The position numbers and the translations under genes are program-made. From Flavobacteriales bacterium (GTDB lineage: Bacteria > Bacteroidota > Bacteroidia > Flavobacteriales > UBA7430): a DNA stretch of 64,000 nucleotides. Location of the stretch: contig JAKMFX010000011.1 of assembly GCA_022425195.1 (NCBI GenBank), forward strand, positions 54,075 to 118,074, in the 5' to 3' direction. The first letter of the stretch is position 1. Every line of letters starts with the position of its first letter. Of the stretch, positions 20,414 to 30,776 are shown in pieces. The notes beneath the pieces were generated by a model. The model ran no database searches. It saw nothing but the letters and a program-made list of their open reading frames with translations, and had not been told where the DNA came from.

Positions 20414-20814
20414 AGTTGAGGAAGTGTAAGTGTATCTTGTTCAATAGATTGTTGCTCATTGTATTTTGATGGACATTTCATCAGTATCGTGCGGGCTGTA
20501 AAACCTGAATCGGTTGCAAAACCGGTCATTGTAATTTTTTCGGACCGCTCAAAATCTTGGGGTTTTGAGTCGTAATAGTAAACTTTTCGTTCGTTCTGAA
20601 GTGAGTCAGACGCATAGAAGGTCAGTACATTTAAGCGTGGCTCAAAAAGAATTTCTTTGTCTTTGTTGAGCGCTCCAATGACGGTAAACTCTTTCCCCAT
20701 TTGTTTTTCCGCATCGGTAAAGGTAATGTAGGTACTTGCGTTGTAGGTCAGAGAAACGATGACGCCAATGATAACTGCAACAAGTAAGATCAAGATGATT
20801 TCCGTTTTTTTCAT
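20410..20814 (-). CDS. ccmE: Cytochrome c maturation heme chaperone CcmE
   Basis: Single N-terminal TM, position in the cluster, OB-like 'EFTVIGALNKDKEILFEP'; the canonical HExxY-type motif was not clearly recognised. Confidence 0.75.
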   Translation of the reverse strand: MKKTEIILILLVAVIIGVIVSLTYNASTYITFTDAEKQMGKEFTVIGALNKDKEILFEPRLNVLTFYASDSLQNERKVYYYDSKPQDFERSEKITMTGFATDSGFTARTILMKCPSKYNEQQSIEQDTLTLPQL

Positions 20815-20815
20815 T

Positions 20816-21013
20816 CTATTCTTCGAGCTTTTTAACTCTTTGGTCTATTCCGAATAAGTAAATGGCCAAACCGATAAAGATTACGGCAATCACTGCAACA
20901 ACAACGTATATTTTTCCATTTGATCGCATGACATCTGCCATTTCAACTGCCTGAGCAGAGGCTGAGTTCATGAAAAACATGCAACAAAAGATTGAACCGA
21001 GTAAGGACTTCAT
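20816..21013 (-). CDS. CcmD-like small membrane protein
   Basis: 65 aa with signal/TM segments between ccmC and ccmE; 'VVVAVIAVIFIGLAIYLFGIDQRVKKLEE'. Confidence 0.65.
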   Translation of the reverse strand: MKSLLGSIFCCMFFMNSASAQAVEMADVMRSNGKIYVVVAVIAVIFIGLAIYLFGIDQRVKKLEE

Positions 21014-21016
21014 TTT

Positions 21017-21679
21017 TTAGCTATTTTCTTTGTTAATTTCAAGTGTTTTGATGCGATATCGCAACTGTGCTACCCATACGCCTATCAATATCCAGCCGAT
21101 AACGGCGGGGTAGAAGACCATACGCATATTGCTGTTTAAATCGTAATTGCCGAATGCCGGATTTCCTCCGTTACCTGGGTGAAGACTGTCTGTCATTCGC
21201 GGAAGGATTCCAATAAATACAATCATCATAACAAAAGCAAGGATGTTGTAAATGGCACTTACACGCGCTCGGCTGTCTTCATTTTCGATACTATTTCTGA
21301 GGATGAAGTAGGCGAGATAAATGAGCATGGTAACTGCTGTTCCGTTTAGTTTTGGGTCATTTACCCAAAAAGTTCCCCAGGTAAATTGAGCCCACACCAT
21401 TCCAGTCAATAGGCCCAGTAAACCCATAAACATTCCTGTAGAGGCGAAGGCCTCCGCTTTTGTATCCTTAGTTTTGTCAAAACCATTGAGGAATCGAATG
21501 CTTTGAATCATTGAAAATAACATCAAAAAAATCATACTGAACCACATGGTAACGTGGAAGTATAAGTTTCGAATGGTTTCGTTAAGAATGTTTAGCTGAG
21601 GAACGGGGAACAGTAAGCCACCAATGATGCTGTATAAAATCAGTAAGATTCCGAGAATTTTCCACCATTTTGATTGCAT
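21017..21679 (-). CDS. ccmC: Cytochrome c biogenesis CcmC
   Basis: 'YFHVTMWFSMIFLMLFSMI', 'LLTGMVWAQFTWGTFWVNDPKLNG' (WWD-like domain). Confidence 0.88.
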   Translation of the reverse strand: MQSKWWKILGILLILYSIIGGLLFPVPQLNILNETIRNLYFHVTMWFSMIFLMLFSMIQSIRFLNGFDKTKDTKAEAFASTGMFMGLLGLLTGMVWAQFTWGTFWVNDPKLNGTAVTMLIYLAYFILRNSIENEDSRARVSAIYNILAFVMMIVFIGILPRMTDSLHPGNGGNPAFGNYDLNSNMRMVFYPAVIGWILIGVWVAQLRYRIKTLEINKENS

Positions 21680-21694
21680 CGAAAAAAGCTTTTT

Positions 21695-22351
21695 TTAGTC
21701 CCGCCAAAGGTACGGAAATAATAGGTAAGAGAGTAAAACACTAGCAATATTTAATAATGCCAAAAACAACAATTGATTCCCAGCGATGAAAAGGTTGTTT
21801 TCACTCAAACAAATTTGAGAGGTTTGTATGAGGTTTAGGAGCAAAGGAAAAAGCAAGGGCATGCTTAATACCGCCATTAAACCTGCATTATTGTTTGTTT
21901 TGGAAGCGATGGCAGAAACGAGAGTAAGTACTGAAGCGAGTGCCGAACTTCCCAAGATGACACAAAGAATGAAAGAAATGTTTGCAGTGATCGGGTTGCC
22001 TAAAAAAAGACTGTAGACGAGGTAACTTGCCAGGGTTAAGAAAATCAATAGACCACTATTGAAAAGTGTTTTGGCAAGAATGATGGCCCTAGGATTGGCA
22101 AGTGTGTAAAAAAATAAAGCTTGTTCGTTGAGCTCTTTTTTAAAGCTTTGTAGACAAGCGTTCATGGCCGCGAACAGTACAATAATCCAAAATAAAGCGA
22201 CCCATGCATGTTTGTCTATAACGCCTTCAAAGCTTAAGTAGGCTACATAGCTTGTGCTAAGTACATAAAGAAGCATGCTGTACAAAGCATTGCGTTCTCG
22301 ACCGTTCAATCGAATGTCTTTTAGTACCAATTCTTTAACCTGATAAAACAT
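21695..22351 (-). CDS. ccmB: Heme exporter CcmB-like ABC permease; start at ATG 22351
   Basis: 'VKELVLKDIRLNGRERNALYSMLLYVLS', cluster position. Confidence 0.85.
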   Translation of the reverse strand: MFYQVKELVLKDIRLNGRERNALYSMLLYVLSTSYVAYLSFEGVIDKHAWVALFWIIVLFAAMNACLQSFKKELNEQALFFYTLANPRAIILAKTLFNSGLLIFLTLASYLVYSLFLGNPITANISFILCVILGSSALASVLTLVSAIASKTNNNAGLMAVLSMPLLFPLLLNLIQTSQICLSENNLFIAGNQLLFLALLNIASVLLSYLLFPYLWRD

Positions 22352-22355
22352 AATG

Positions 22356-22363
22356 CAAATATA
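22356..22363 (-). promoter_or_regulatory. Candidate Bacteroidota -7 element for ccmB
   Basis: - strand TATATTTG-CATT-ATG. Confidence 0.4.
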
Positions 22364-22447
22364 GGCTTTTATCAAATTAGACTTCTCCGAAATTCTCAGG
22401 ATATTTATCTTGTTTAACAATGAACTCACGGATTGAGTGGTTTTTAC

Positions 22448-22480
22448 TTGTATATATCAGATGTGTATTGATTATCTTTG
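22448..22480 (+). promoter_or_regulatory. Candidate Bacteroidota promoter for the TonB-type receptor gene
   Basis: TTG(22448-22450)-N22-TATCTTTG(22473-22480), ATG at 22498. Confidence 0.45.
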
Positions 22481-22497
22481 CACGAAATGCATATGAC

Positions 22498-24927
22498 ATG
22501 AGAAAACACCTTTTTTTCCTCCTTATTCTTCCCTGTTTAACCTGGGCACAAACTTACACGATGGAGAAGGATAAAGGTCGCGGTGCTGTTGTGGGATTGG
22601 TGTTGGATTCGGTGACTCTAAAACCATTATCCTATGCATCGATTAGTCTACTTGATGTAGAAACAAGTTCACAGTTGATGGGGACTATTTGTGATCAAAA
22701 GGGTGTCTTTAAACTGCAAAATGTGCCCAAAGGCTCATATGAGCTATTAATTGAGTTTATGGGCTACAGTCCTATGCTTCGAGAAGGGTTAGAACTTTTT
22801 CATGAAAAGGAGTATACAGATCTAGGGTCTTTGTTGCTTAATAAGTTTGTTGAAGAGCTTCAAGAGGTTGAGCTGTTGGAGAGAAATACATATGTGGTTC
22901 AAGAAATTGATAAAAAGGTTTTTAACGTAGGTCAGGATGAGGCCAATTCATCTGGTACTGCACTTAACTTGATGCAGAACCTTCCATCTGTTGATGTTGA
23001 TGTAGATGGAAATGTGAGTTTACGAGGGTCGGATCAAGTTCGACTTTTTGTCGACGGGAAATCTTCATTGCAAAGTGCTTCAGATTTGTTGGAAAATCTA
23101 CCATCATCCATGATTGAATCCGTTGAATTAATCACAAATCCTTCCGTAAAGTACAGTCCAGAGGGCATGTCAGGTATTATTAATATTGTCTTAAAGAAAA
23201 GCCGTAAGCGTGGATTTAATGGCAGTACTTCATTGACCTATGGACATCCCAACCGAACCAATTTTTCGACACTCATCAATCGTCGCTCTGAAAAAGTGAA
23301 TATATATTCCTCATATAGCTTCATGGATCGCGAGGGGGCCTTCACATCCAAAAGTGAAAAACACACTTATTTTTCTGAGGATATTTTTCATTTAAGTCAA
23401 GACAAGAGTGGTGTAAATCATCGTAAATCTCATACTTTTAAAGCAGGCCTAGAATACAATCCCAGTCCAGAGAATTATTTCACTTTAGAAGGAAAATATA
23501 CGCCTTCAGAACGACTTAATAAAGATACAGTACACTATAATCAAACAAATTTTAGTGGTTTTAATGCTTACGATAGACTAACAGATTCAGAGTCTAGTAA
23601 TGGAGCATGGGAGCTCAGTTTTGGTGCCAAAAAAGAGTGGTCTTATGGTTTGATATGCGATATGTACTTGAGCCAATCCTCACAAACGATTGATAAATCA
23701 GACCTATATACTGAAACGATACTCAGTCAAAATGATATGCTCGGCATTTATCCTATATATGATCAGCTTTCTAACGATAGGGTTGATGATAAGCTGGAGG
23801 CGAAATTGGACTTTACTCTGGGGGATAAGGATGAAGGATTTTGGGAGTGGGGTTTGAGTTACCGTGATCGTAAAATGGATCAAGATCAATTTTCGGAATT
23901 AAATTCAACGTATCTAGATGGCAAACCACTTGACAATCGTTTTGTCTTTGAAGATGAAGTTTATTCTGCATATGTTAATCATTCAAGAGCTTTTGGCCTG
24001 TGGTCATTTCAAGGAGGTCTTAGGACAGAACAGATGACAACCAGTTCATGTCTTGATCAAACAAATTCTGTTTACACCACCACTTACACGAAGTTTTACC
24101 CCAGTGCATTTTTCACTTATTCGCTCGATGATTTGTCATCGATACAAGCGAGTTATTCTCGTCGAGTTAACCGCCCCCGATTTAAGGCCTTAAATCCCTT
24201 TCCTAAGTATTCTGATCCCTATAATTTGAGAATGGGAAACCCATTTTTAAAGCCAGAATACATAAACTCTTATGAGTTGGGATATCAGAAATACAGTGAT
24301 GGAATGAGTTTTACCGCGTCTGTGTTTGCAAAAGACATTCATGACAAACAGCGACGATACATTGCGGTAGATTCAAATAATGTATCACGTGTGACCTATC
24401 AAAATTTAAAGGGGACTTTAAATGTGGGGCTTGAATTTCTTTGGTCTAAAAAAATAACATCTAGATTTAACTTTAGGGTAAGCTCATCCATTTACCATTC
24501 TAAAATGGATGCTTCAAATTTGACAAGAACCTATCAGGAGTCTGCGATAAAAATGAGATCTAGCTTTAATGCTTCCTGGAATAAAATGGGACATAAGTTC
24601 CAGGTTTCTGGATGGGTTCGTCCGGGGGGACAAGTAGGCCAGGGAAAGATGAAAACGATGTTCAACACCGATTTGGTGTATGCTAAGAATATTTTTTCTG
24701 ATCAGGGGAAATTGACGATAAAGCTCAGTGATGTCTTTAACACGAGTGGCTTTGCAATTGACACTTTCGGAGAAAATTTTGATCAATCGTTCAGCTATAA
24801 ACGACGCTCTCGAGTGCTCAGTCTGAGTTTAAGTTGTAACTTTGGTAACCATAATGAAAATCGTTCGTCGTCAAAAAGAAGAGGTAGTTACAGCAGCCCT
24901 CGTGATAGCGAAGGAGGATTTTTTTAA
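22498..24927 (+). CDS. TonB-dependent receptor / outer-membrane beta-barrel family protein with N-terminal CarboxypepD_reg-like domain
   Basis: Signal peptide 'MRKHLFFLLILPCLTWAQ'; 'GVVLDSVTLKPLSYASISLLD' CRD; plug 'LNLMQNLPSVDVDVDGNVSLRGSDQVRLFVDGK', beta-barrel 'SRRVNRPRFKALNPFPKYSDPYNLRMGNPFLKPEY'. Confidence 0.9.
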   Translation: MRKHLFFLLILPCLTWAQTYTMEKDKGRGAVVGLVLDSVTLKPLSYASISLLDVETSSQLMGTICDQKGVFKLQNVPKGSYELLIEFMGYSPMLREGLELFHEKEYTDLGSLLLNKFVEELQEVELLERNTYVVQEIDKKVFNVGQDEANSSGTALNLMQNLPSVDVDVDGNVSLRGSDQVRLFVDGKSSLQSASDLLENLPSSMIESVELITNPSVKYSPEGMSGIINIVLKKSRKRGFNGSTSLTYGHPNRTNFSTLINRRSEKVNIYSSYSFMDREGAFTSKSEKHTYFSEDIFHLSQDKSGVNHRKSHTFKAGLEYNPSPENYFTLEGKYTPSERLNKDTVHYNQTNFSGFNAYDRLTDSESSNGAWELSFGAKKEWSYGLICDMYLSQSSQTIDKSDLYTETILSQNDMLGIYPIYDQLSNDRVDDKLEAKLDFTLGDKDEGFWEWGLSYRDRKMDQDQFSELNSTYLDGKPLDNRFVFEDEVYSAYVNHSRAFGLWSFQGGLRTEQMTTSSCLDQTNSVYTTTYTKFYPSAFFTYSLDDLSSIQASYSRRVNRPRFKALNPFPKYSDPYNLRMGNPFLKPEYINSYELGYQKYSDGMSFTASVFAKDIHDKQRRYIAVDSNNVSRVTYQNLKGTLNVGLEFLWSKKITSRFNFRVSSSIYHSKMDASNLTRTYQESAIKMRSSFNASWNKMGHKFQVSGWVRPGGQVGQGKMKTMFNTDLVYAKNIFSDQGKLTIKLSDVFNTSGFAIDTFGENFDQSFSYKRRSRVLSLSLSCNFGNHNENRSSSKRRGSYSSPRDSEGGFF

Positions 24928-24936
24928 CACATATTC

Positions 24937-27309
24937 ATGAAAAGAAATTTACTTTTTCTCCTGCTCTTATCTAATACATTCATTTTTGCTCAAGACTCTT
25001 TTACGCTAAGCGGTTTTATTCGTGAAGCGGAGAGTTCTGAAGACCTTATTGGTGCGAATGTAGTTTGCGAAAATTTAAAAATTGGGGCAACGACCAACGC
25101 CTACGGATTCTATTCAATTCGTTTGCCAGAGGGTACGCATACCATTAGGTATTCATTTATCGGTTATGTCGATCAAGTGTTTGATCTCAGTGTTTCAGAA
25201 GCCAAAAATAGAGATGTTTTTCTGCAAAATTTTGCAGAGCAGCTTACAGAAGTTGTCTTGGAAGATGAAGCGAATGTAAAGGTTCGCTCGATAGAGATGA
25301 GTGTTAACAAATTAGAGACAAAGGCGGTTAAGCAACTGGCAGCTATCGGAGGTGAGGTAGATATCATCAAGAGTATACAGCTATTGCCCGGTGTTACGAG
25401 CGTGGGAGAAGGGGCAAATGGATTTAACGTTCGTGGGGGTGCTGCGGATGAAAACTTGGTTTTACTCGACGAGATGACGCTTTATAACGCTTCTCATTTG
25501 TTTGGTTTCTTTTCTGTTTTTAATGCAGATGCGATAAAAGATATGAAGCTCTACAAGGGAGGTATCCCTGCTGAATATGGTTCTCGGGTGTCTTCGGTTT
25601 TGGATGTCCGACAAAAGGAAGGAAACTCAAATTACACGGAAGCTTCTGGTGGTATAGGTTTGATATCAAGTCGTTTTATGGTGGAAGGCCCTATGTGGGA
25701 TGAAAGTTCATTTATGGTCGCAGGGCGAAGGTCTTACGGTGATTTATTTTTGGCTTTTTCCAAAGATTCTGCCTTGAGAGATAATAAGTTGTATTTCTAC
25801 GATTTGAATATGAAGGTAAATACCTGGCTCGGTAAAAAAGATCGATTATTTTTATCCTCATACATGGGTAGAGACGCCTTTAAATTTGGAAGTTTATTTG
25901 CTTCCTCTTGGGGTAATGAAACCATTAACCTCAGATGGTTGCACCTTTTTTCAGACCGAACGTTGTCTAACTTGTCTTATAATTTTAACGACTATGATTA
26001 TTTGGTTTCCATATTGCCTGAAGGCTTTGAGTTTGATTGGAAGTCCAAGATTAGAAATCATCAACTAGAGTATGATGTTTCCTATTATCACAGCAATGAA
26101 CATCAGATCAAAGGGGGGCTGTCGTTCAATAAATATGATTTTGAACCCGGTTTGATTGCTCCTGCCGCTGACAGCTCCGCAATTGTTACTTTTGATATGA
26201 GAGATAAGTTTGCTTACGAAACGGCTTTGTTTGTACAAGACGAGTGGAAAGTGTCGGAGCGCTTGTTGGTAAAAGCTGGCCTCAGATGGTCCTCTTTTTA
26301 CCGAATGGGTAGCGATACGATTTTGGTATATGAAAACAATGCACCGATAACTTATGATGCAAGTTTGGCTCAGTACACAAACGGAACTGTTGTAGATTCC
26401 CTTTTTTACGATGCTAATGACTTGGTGAAGCGATATTCGAATTTAGAACCGAGATTGTCCATACGTTACCAACTCGATGAATCCAATTCCCTAAAAGCGA
26501 GTTATCAGAAAATGAATCAATACATGCATTTGATTACCAATGCAAGCTCTCCCACTCCATTGGACATATGGGCACCTTCAGGGCCTTTTATCAAGCCATT
26601 GAAGAGTCAGCAGTATGCCCTGGGGTATTTTTACAGCTCAGACAATCAAATGTGGGATTTCACCAGTGAATTGTATTACAAGACTTTAGATAATGTGACG
26701 GACTATGTGGATGCTGCAGATCTGGAATTTAACAACCACCTCGAAACAGAAATCCTTTATGGAAAGGGAAGAGCCTACGGTTTGGAATTGATGGTTGAGA
26801 AGAAGTTGGGAAAACTTACTGGATGGATGTCATATACCTATGCGAAAACGGAAAGTAGAGTTTCGGGGAATGGAGCCGGTGGCCCGGGGATTAATATGGG
26901 AAAGTGGTATCCTAATCCACAAGATAAAACACATGATTTGTCTTTGGTTGCATTTTATAAATTGAATGATAAGTGGTCCTTTTCTTCTAACTTTGTTTAT
27001 GCAACAGGAATTCCTACAAACTACCCTGAAGCAAAGTATGAATATGAGGGAATCGTAGTTCCGCATTACTCGGGTTCAAGAAATCAAGAACGTTTGGAAG
27101 AATACCATCGATTGGATTTTGCAGCTACGCTAAGACCTAGAAGAAATGACCGTAGAGAATGGGTTTTTAGCATTTATAATATCTATAACCGAAAAAATGC
27201 TTCATCACTTTATTTCAGAGAAAGTGAAGATTTTATTGGACAAACAGAAGCCGTTAAGCTGTCTATTTTCCCCATTGTTCCTAGTGTTTCATATAATTTC
27301 AAATTCTAA
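24937..27309 (+). CDS. TonB-dependent receptor
   Basis: Signal peptide; 'GANVVCENLKIGATTNAYGFYSIRLPEGTHTIRYSFIGY' CRD; plug 'KSIQLLPGVTSVGEGANGFNVRGGAADENLVLLDEMTLYN'. Confidence 0.92.
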   Translation: MKRNLLFLLLLSNTFIFAQDSFTLSGFIREAESSEDLIGANVVCENLKIGATTNAYGFYSIRLPEGTHTIRYSFIGYVDQVFDLSVSEAKNRDVFLQNFAEQLTEVVLEDEANVKVRSIEMSVNKLETKAVKQLAAIGGEVDIIKSIQLLPGVTSVGEGANGFNVRGGAADENLVLLDEMTLYNASHLFGFFSVFNADAIKDMKLYKGGIPAEYGSRVSSVLDVRQKEGNSNYTEASGGIGLISSRFMVEGPMWDESSFMVAGRRSYGDLFLAFSKDSALRDNKLYFYDLNMKVNTWLGKKDRLFLSSYMGRDAFKFGSLFASSWGNETINLRWLHLFSDRTLSNLSYNFNDYDYLVSILPEGFEFDWKSKIRNHQLEYDVSYYHSNEHQIKGGLSFNKYDFEPGLIAPAADSSAIVTFDMRDKFAYETALFVQDEWKVSERLLVKAGLRWSSFYRMGSDTILVYENNAPITYDASLAQYTNGTVVDSLFYDANDLVKRYSNLEPRLSIRYQLDESNSLKASYQKMNQYMHLITNASSPTPLDIWAPSGPFIKPLKSQQYALGYFYSSDNQMWDFTSELYYKTLDNVTDYVDAADLEFNNHLETEILYGKGRAYGLELMVEKKLGKLTGWMSYTYAKTESRVSGNGAGGPGINMGKWYPNPQDKTHDLSLVAFYKLNDKWSFSSNFVYATGIPTNYPEAKYEYEGIVVPHYSGSRNQERLEEYHRLDFAATLRPRRNDRREWVFSIYNIYNRKNASSLYFRESEDFIGQTEAVKLSIFPIVPSVSYNFKF

Positions 27310-28160
27310 TGAAAAAAGCAAGCTTATACAGTCTGATTCTCATTCTTTTTACTTCTTGCGAAACCGTTGTTGAAGTGGATTTGAATGAAGGTGAAAAAAA
27401 CTTAGTGGTAGAATCTTATCTAGAGTTCTCAAGTAAAACAAACAAGGGCCATGCACATGTTTATCTCTCGGAATCGAGTGAATTTTATGGAAAGACTTCC
27501 CCCAAGGCGGTCTCTAATGCTGTTGTTACCATCAACGATACCTATACACTGGTAGAGGTTCAAGATTCCTTGGGTTACTTCGTCAGCCAAGATTCCATAC
27601 CCGTGGGAGCATCTGAATTCGAACTAAAAATCAGTGCTACTATTGATGGTAAAGAAGGCGAATGGAGTGCCAAAGATACTTACACAGAAATTCCCAGTAT
27701 CGATTCTATCTATTACGTTTACGAACCAGCATCTCCACCTTTCCAAGATGAGGGGTATTATGCAAAGATCATGTTAGTTGATCCTATTGAGGTTGCTAAT
27801 TTTTACCACCTAGATGTGTTTATCAATGACAGCTTGAGTTTTGAGTTAAATGGGGGAACCAAAAGATCTTCAATCTTGAGGGATGAATACACCAATGGTA
27901 GCGCTCTAGACTTCGAGGTAAATGATGAGCCTCTAAAATACGGAGATCATCTAAAAGTGCGCTTTTCTTCTCTTACGGAAGAAGTGTATTTCTATTACTT
28001 TAATTTGTATACACTCCTTACGGAGACCAGTGGCATAGGATCGCCACCTCCATTTCCGCTTTATGGGAATGTAGTTTCCAACAATACAAACTTTAATAAT
28101 GCTCTGGGAAATTTTCAGGTGAGGAGTTTTGTCGAAAGTGAGATTACCATTCAGAAATGA
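27309..28160 (+). CDS. DUF4249-family lipoprotein
   Basis: Lipobox 'LILILFTSCETVVEVDLNEGEKNLVVESYL'; 1-bp overlap with the TonB receptor gene. Confidence 0.85.
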   Translation: MKKASLYSLILILFTSCETVVEVDLNEGEKNLVVESYLEFSSKTNKGHAHVYLSESSEFYGKTSPKAVSNAVVTINDTYTLVEVQDSLGYFVSQDSIPVGASEFELKISATIDGKEGEWSAKDTYTEIPSIDSIYYVYEPASPPFQDEGYYAKIMLVDPIEVANFYHLDVFINDSLSFELNGGTKRSSILRDEYTNGSALDFEVNDEPLKYGDHLKVRFSSLTEEVYFYYFNLYTLLTETSGIGSPPPFPLYGNVVSNNTNFNNALGNFQVRSFVESEITIQK

Positions 28161-28287
28161 TTCCTAGGCATTTGGAATATTAAGACCAGTGAAGCTAATT
28201 TTATCTTTAAACATCCATAATCAACTTTTTAAGTTTGTAACAAATAGTTGAAGATTCTTATTACTTTTACCCGGAATTCAAAGAACT

Positions 28288-29325
28288 ATGTATAAAACGA
28301 TCATCCGACCCTTACTTTTCTGTTTTGATCCGGAAAAAGTCCATCATTTCACCTTCAATTTGATCAAATGGATGCAAAGTATTCCCTTGGTTTCATTGAT
28401 CACAAGAATCATATATACCCCCAATGATTCGAGCTTGAAACGAACGGTTTTTGGTTTGGAGTTTGACAATCCTGTGGGCTTAGCTGCGGGGTTTGATAAA
28501 GAAGCGAAACTTTATAATGAGCTGGCCAATTTTGGCTTTGGGTTCATAGAAATAGGAACGCTTACGCCGGTGGGTCAGGATGGAAATCCCAAACCACGAC
28601 TTTTCCGATTGCCCCAAGATTCCGGACTGATCAACCGTATGGGATTTAACAATGAAGGCGTAGAAGCGGCTGTTCAGCGATTGAAAAAACGAAGGACCAA
28701 GGTGCTTATAGGAGGGAATATTGGTAAAAATAAAGTCACTCCCAATGAAAAAGCTGAGGAGGATTACTACAAAACATTTCATGCACTCTACGAACATGTA
28801 GATTATTTTGTGGTGAATGTGAGTTCTCCAAATACGCCTGATTTGCGTGCGCTTCAGGATAAAGAGCCGCTGACCAAGTTGTTGAAAATGTTGAAGGTAG
28901 AAATGCTTGCCATGCCCAAGCAAAAACCGATACTACTGAAGATCGCTCCAGATTTGAATGACGAGCAGTTGGACGACATCATTAGCATTGTCACTGAAGT
29001 AAAGATTGATGGCGTTATTGCCACCAATACCACGATTGATCGTTCGATGCTGACTTCAGCTCCATCTATAGTGGAAGCCATCGGTGCTGGAGGTTTGAGT
29101 GGTAAGCCTGTTGGTAAACGATCTACGGAGGTAATAGCTTACTTACATCAAAAGTCCAATGGAGCTTTCCCAATTATAGGAGTGGGTGGGATCTATACAG
29201 CAGAAGATGCTATCGAGAAACTTCAAGCAGGGGCGAGCTTATTACAGGTGTATTCCGGATTTATTTACGAAGGGCCTTCCATGATCAAGAAGATTTGCAA
29301 AGGAATCGTAAAAGCGGGATTGTAA
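28288..29325 (+). CDS. pyrD: Dihydroorotate dehydrogenase (quinone)
   Basis: '[34 protein letters not shown]', '[14 protein letters not shown]', 'ATNTTIDR', '[11 protein letters not shown]'. Confidence 0.95.
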   Translation: MYKTIIRPLLFCFDPEKVHHFTFNLIKWMQSIPLVSLITRIIYTPNDSSLKRTVFGLEFDNPVGLAAGFDKEAKLYNELANFGFGFIEIGTLTPVGQDGNPKPRLFRLPQDSGLINRMGFNNEGVEAAVQRLKKRRTKVLIGGNIGKNKVTPNEKAEEDYYKTFHALYEHVDYFVVNVSSPNTPDLRALQDKEPLTKLLKMLKVEMLAMPKQKPILLKIAPDLNDEQLDDIISIVTEVKIDGVIATNTTIDRSMLTSAPSIVEAIGAGGLSGKPVGKRSTEVIAYLHQKSNGAFPIIGVGGIYTAEDAIEKLQAGASLLQVYSGFIYEGPSMIKKICKGIVKAGL

Positions 29326-29384
29326 GCATTCCGGCTTGTTGATAGAATTGACTACATTAGAGAACTGAATACAAAATAACAATA

Positions 29385-30749
29385 ATGGCTCAAAAACCAT
29401 CTATACCTAAAGGAACACGTGATTTTTCTCCTGCAGTAATGCTCAAGAGAAACTACATCATTGAAGTCATCAAAAAAGCCTTTAAAACCTTTGGTTTTCT
29501 TCCTATAGAAACGCCTTCAATGGAAAACTTATCTACCCTTATGGGTAAGTATGGTGAAGAGGGTGATCGATTGATATTTAAAATCTTAAATTCTGGTGAT
29601 TATCTAAAAAAAGTAGATGCCAACTCCGACTTTGAGGCTAAGAAAATGATGCCTAAGATTTCTGAAAAAGCACTTCGCTATGATTTAACGGTTCCTTTTG
29701 CGCGATATGTGGTACAACACCAAAATGACATCGCCTTACCCTTTAAGCGCTATCAAATACAACCCGTATGGCGAGCTGACCGTCCTCAAAAGGGGAGGTT
29801 CCGCGAATTTTATCAGTGCGATGCCGATGTGGTAGGTTCAAACTCTTTACTTTATGAGGTAGAGCTCATACAGCTTTATGATAAGGTATTTACCGATTTG
29901 AAACTCCCCTCGCTCATTAAGTTCAACAACCGTAAAATACTTTCTGGTATTGCAGAGGTTATAGGGGAAGAGGACAAGCTCATTGATATGACGGTTGCCA
30001 TTGATAAGTTGGATAAGATTGGGATTGATAAGGTGAAAGATGAGATGTTGGAAAAAGGCATTTCAAGCCTTGCCGTTGAGAAGCTCGATCCCATATTAAA
30101 TATGCAAGGAGATGTCAGTGATAAATTGCTTACCATGCGAGAGGTTTTAGCCGATTCTGTTTTGGGATTGGAAGGGGTTGATGAAATTCAAAAAGTCATT
30201 GATAAGCTCAAGGTTTTAGGACTAGAAAGCACAGAGATAGATTTTGATTTGACCCTTGCCCGAGGCTTAAACTACTATACAGGCTCCATCTTTGAGGTTC
30301 AAGCCAAAGGCGTGCAAATGGGTAGTATTGGCGGCGGCGGTCGTTATGATGATTTAACTGGAATTTTCGGTTTAAAAAATATGCCAGGAATTGGGATCTC
30401 TTTTGGTCTAGATCGAATTTATTTAGTGCTTGAGGAGTTGGGCTTATTTCCGAGCTTAGAGGCTGATTTCACCCAAGTGTTGTTTGTGAATTTTGGTGAA
30501 AAAGAAGCGGATTATTGCCTTAAATCCCTTCAAAAACTACGTCGTGCCGGCATCAATTCTGAGTTGTATCCCGATGCCGCTAAGATGAAAAAGCAAATGA
30601 ATTACGCCAATAAAAAAGGCATTCCCTATGTCGTTCTTGTTGGAGAAGATGAGATGAAAAATGACTTGTTAACCATCAAAAATATGGCTGACGGTACTCA
30701 ATCAAAGCGAACGGTTGATGAGATGGTGACTTGGTTGGCGACTCTCTAG
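29385..30749 (+). CDS. hisS: Histidyl-tRNA synthetase
   Basis: 'PKGTRDFSP', 'LRYDLTVPFARYVVQH', 'RPQKGRFREFYQCDADVVG', 'ARGLNYYTGSIFEV'. Confidence 0.95.
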   Translation: MAQKPSIPKGTRDFSPAVMLKRNYIIEVIKKAFKTFGFLPIETPSMENLSTLMGKYGEEGDRLIFKILNSGDYLKKVDANSDFEAKKMMPKISEKALRYDLTVPFARYVVQHQNDIALPFKRYQIQPVWRADRPQKGRFREFYQCDADVVGSNSLLYEVELIQLYDKVFTDLKLPSLIKFNNRKILSGIAEVIGEEDKLIDMTVAIDKLDKIGIDKVKDEMLEKGISSLAVEKLDPILNMQGDVSDKLLTMREVLADSVLGLEGVDEIQKVIDKLKVLGLESTEIDFDLTLARGLNYYTGSIFEVQAKGVQMGSIGGGGRYDDLTGIFGLKNMPGIGISFGLDRIYLVLEELGLFPSLEADFTQVLFVNFGEKEADYCLKSLQKLRRAGINSELYPDAAKMKKQMNYANKKGIPYVVLVGEDEMKNDLLTIKNMADGTQSKRTVDEMVTWLATL

Positions 30750-30776
30750 TTACATCGTGTTTTCTTAATTGACATT

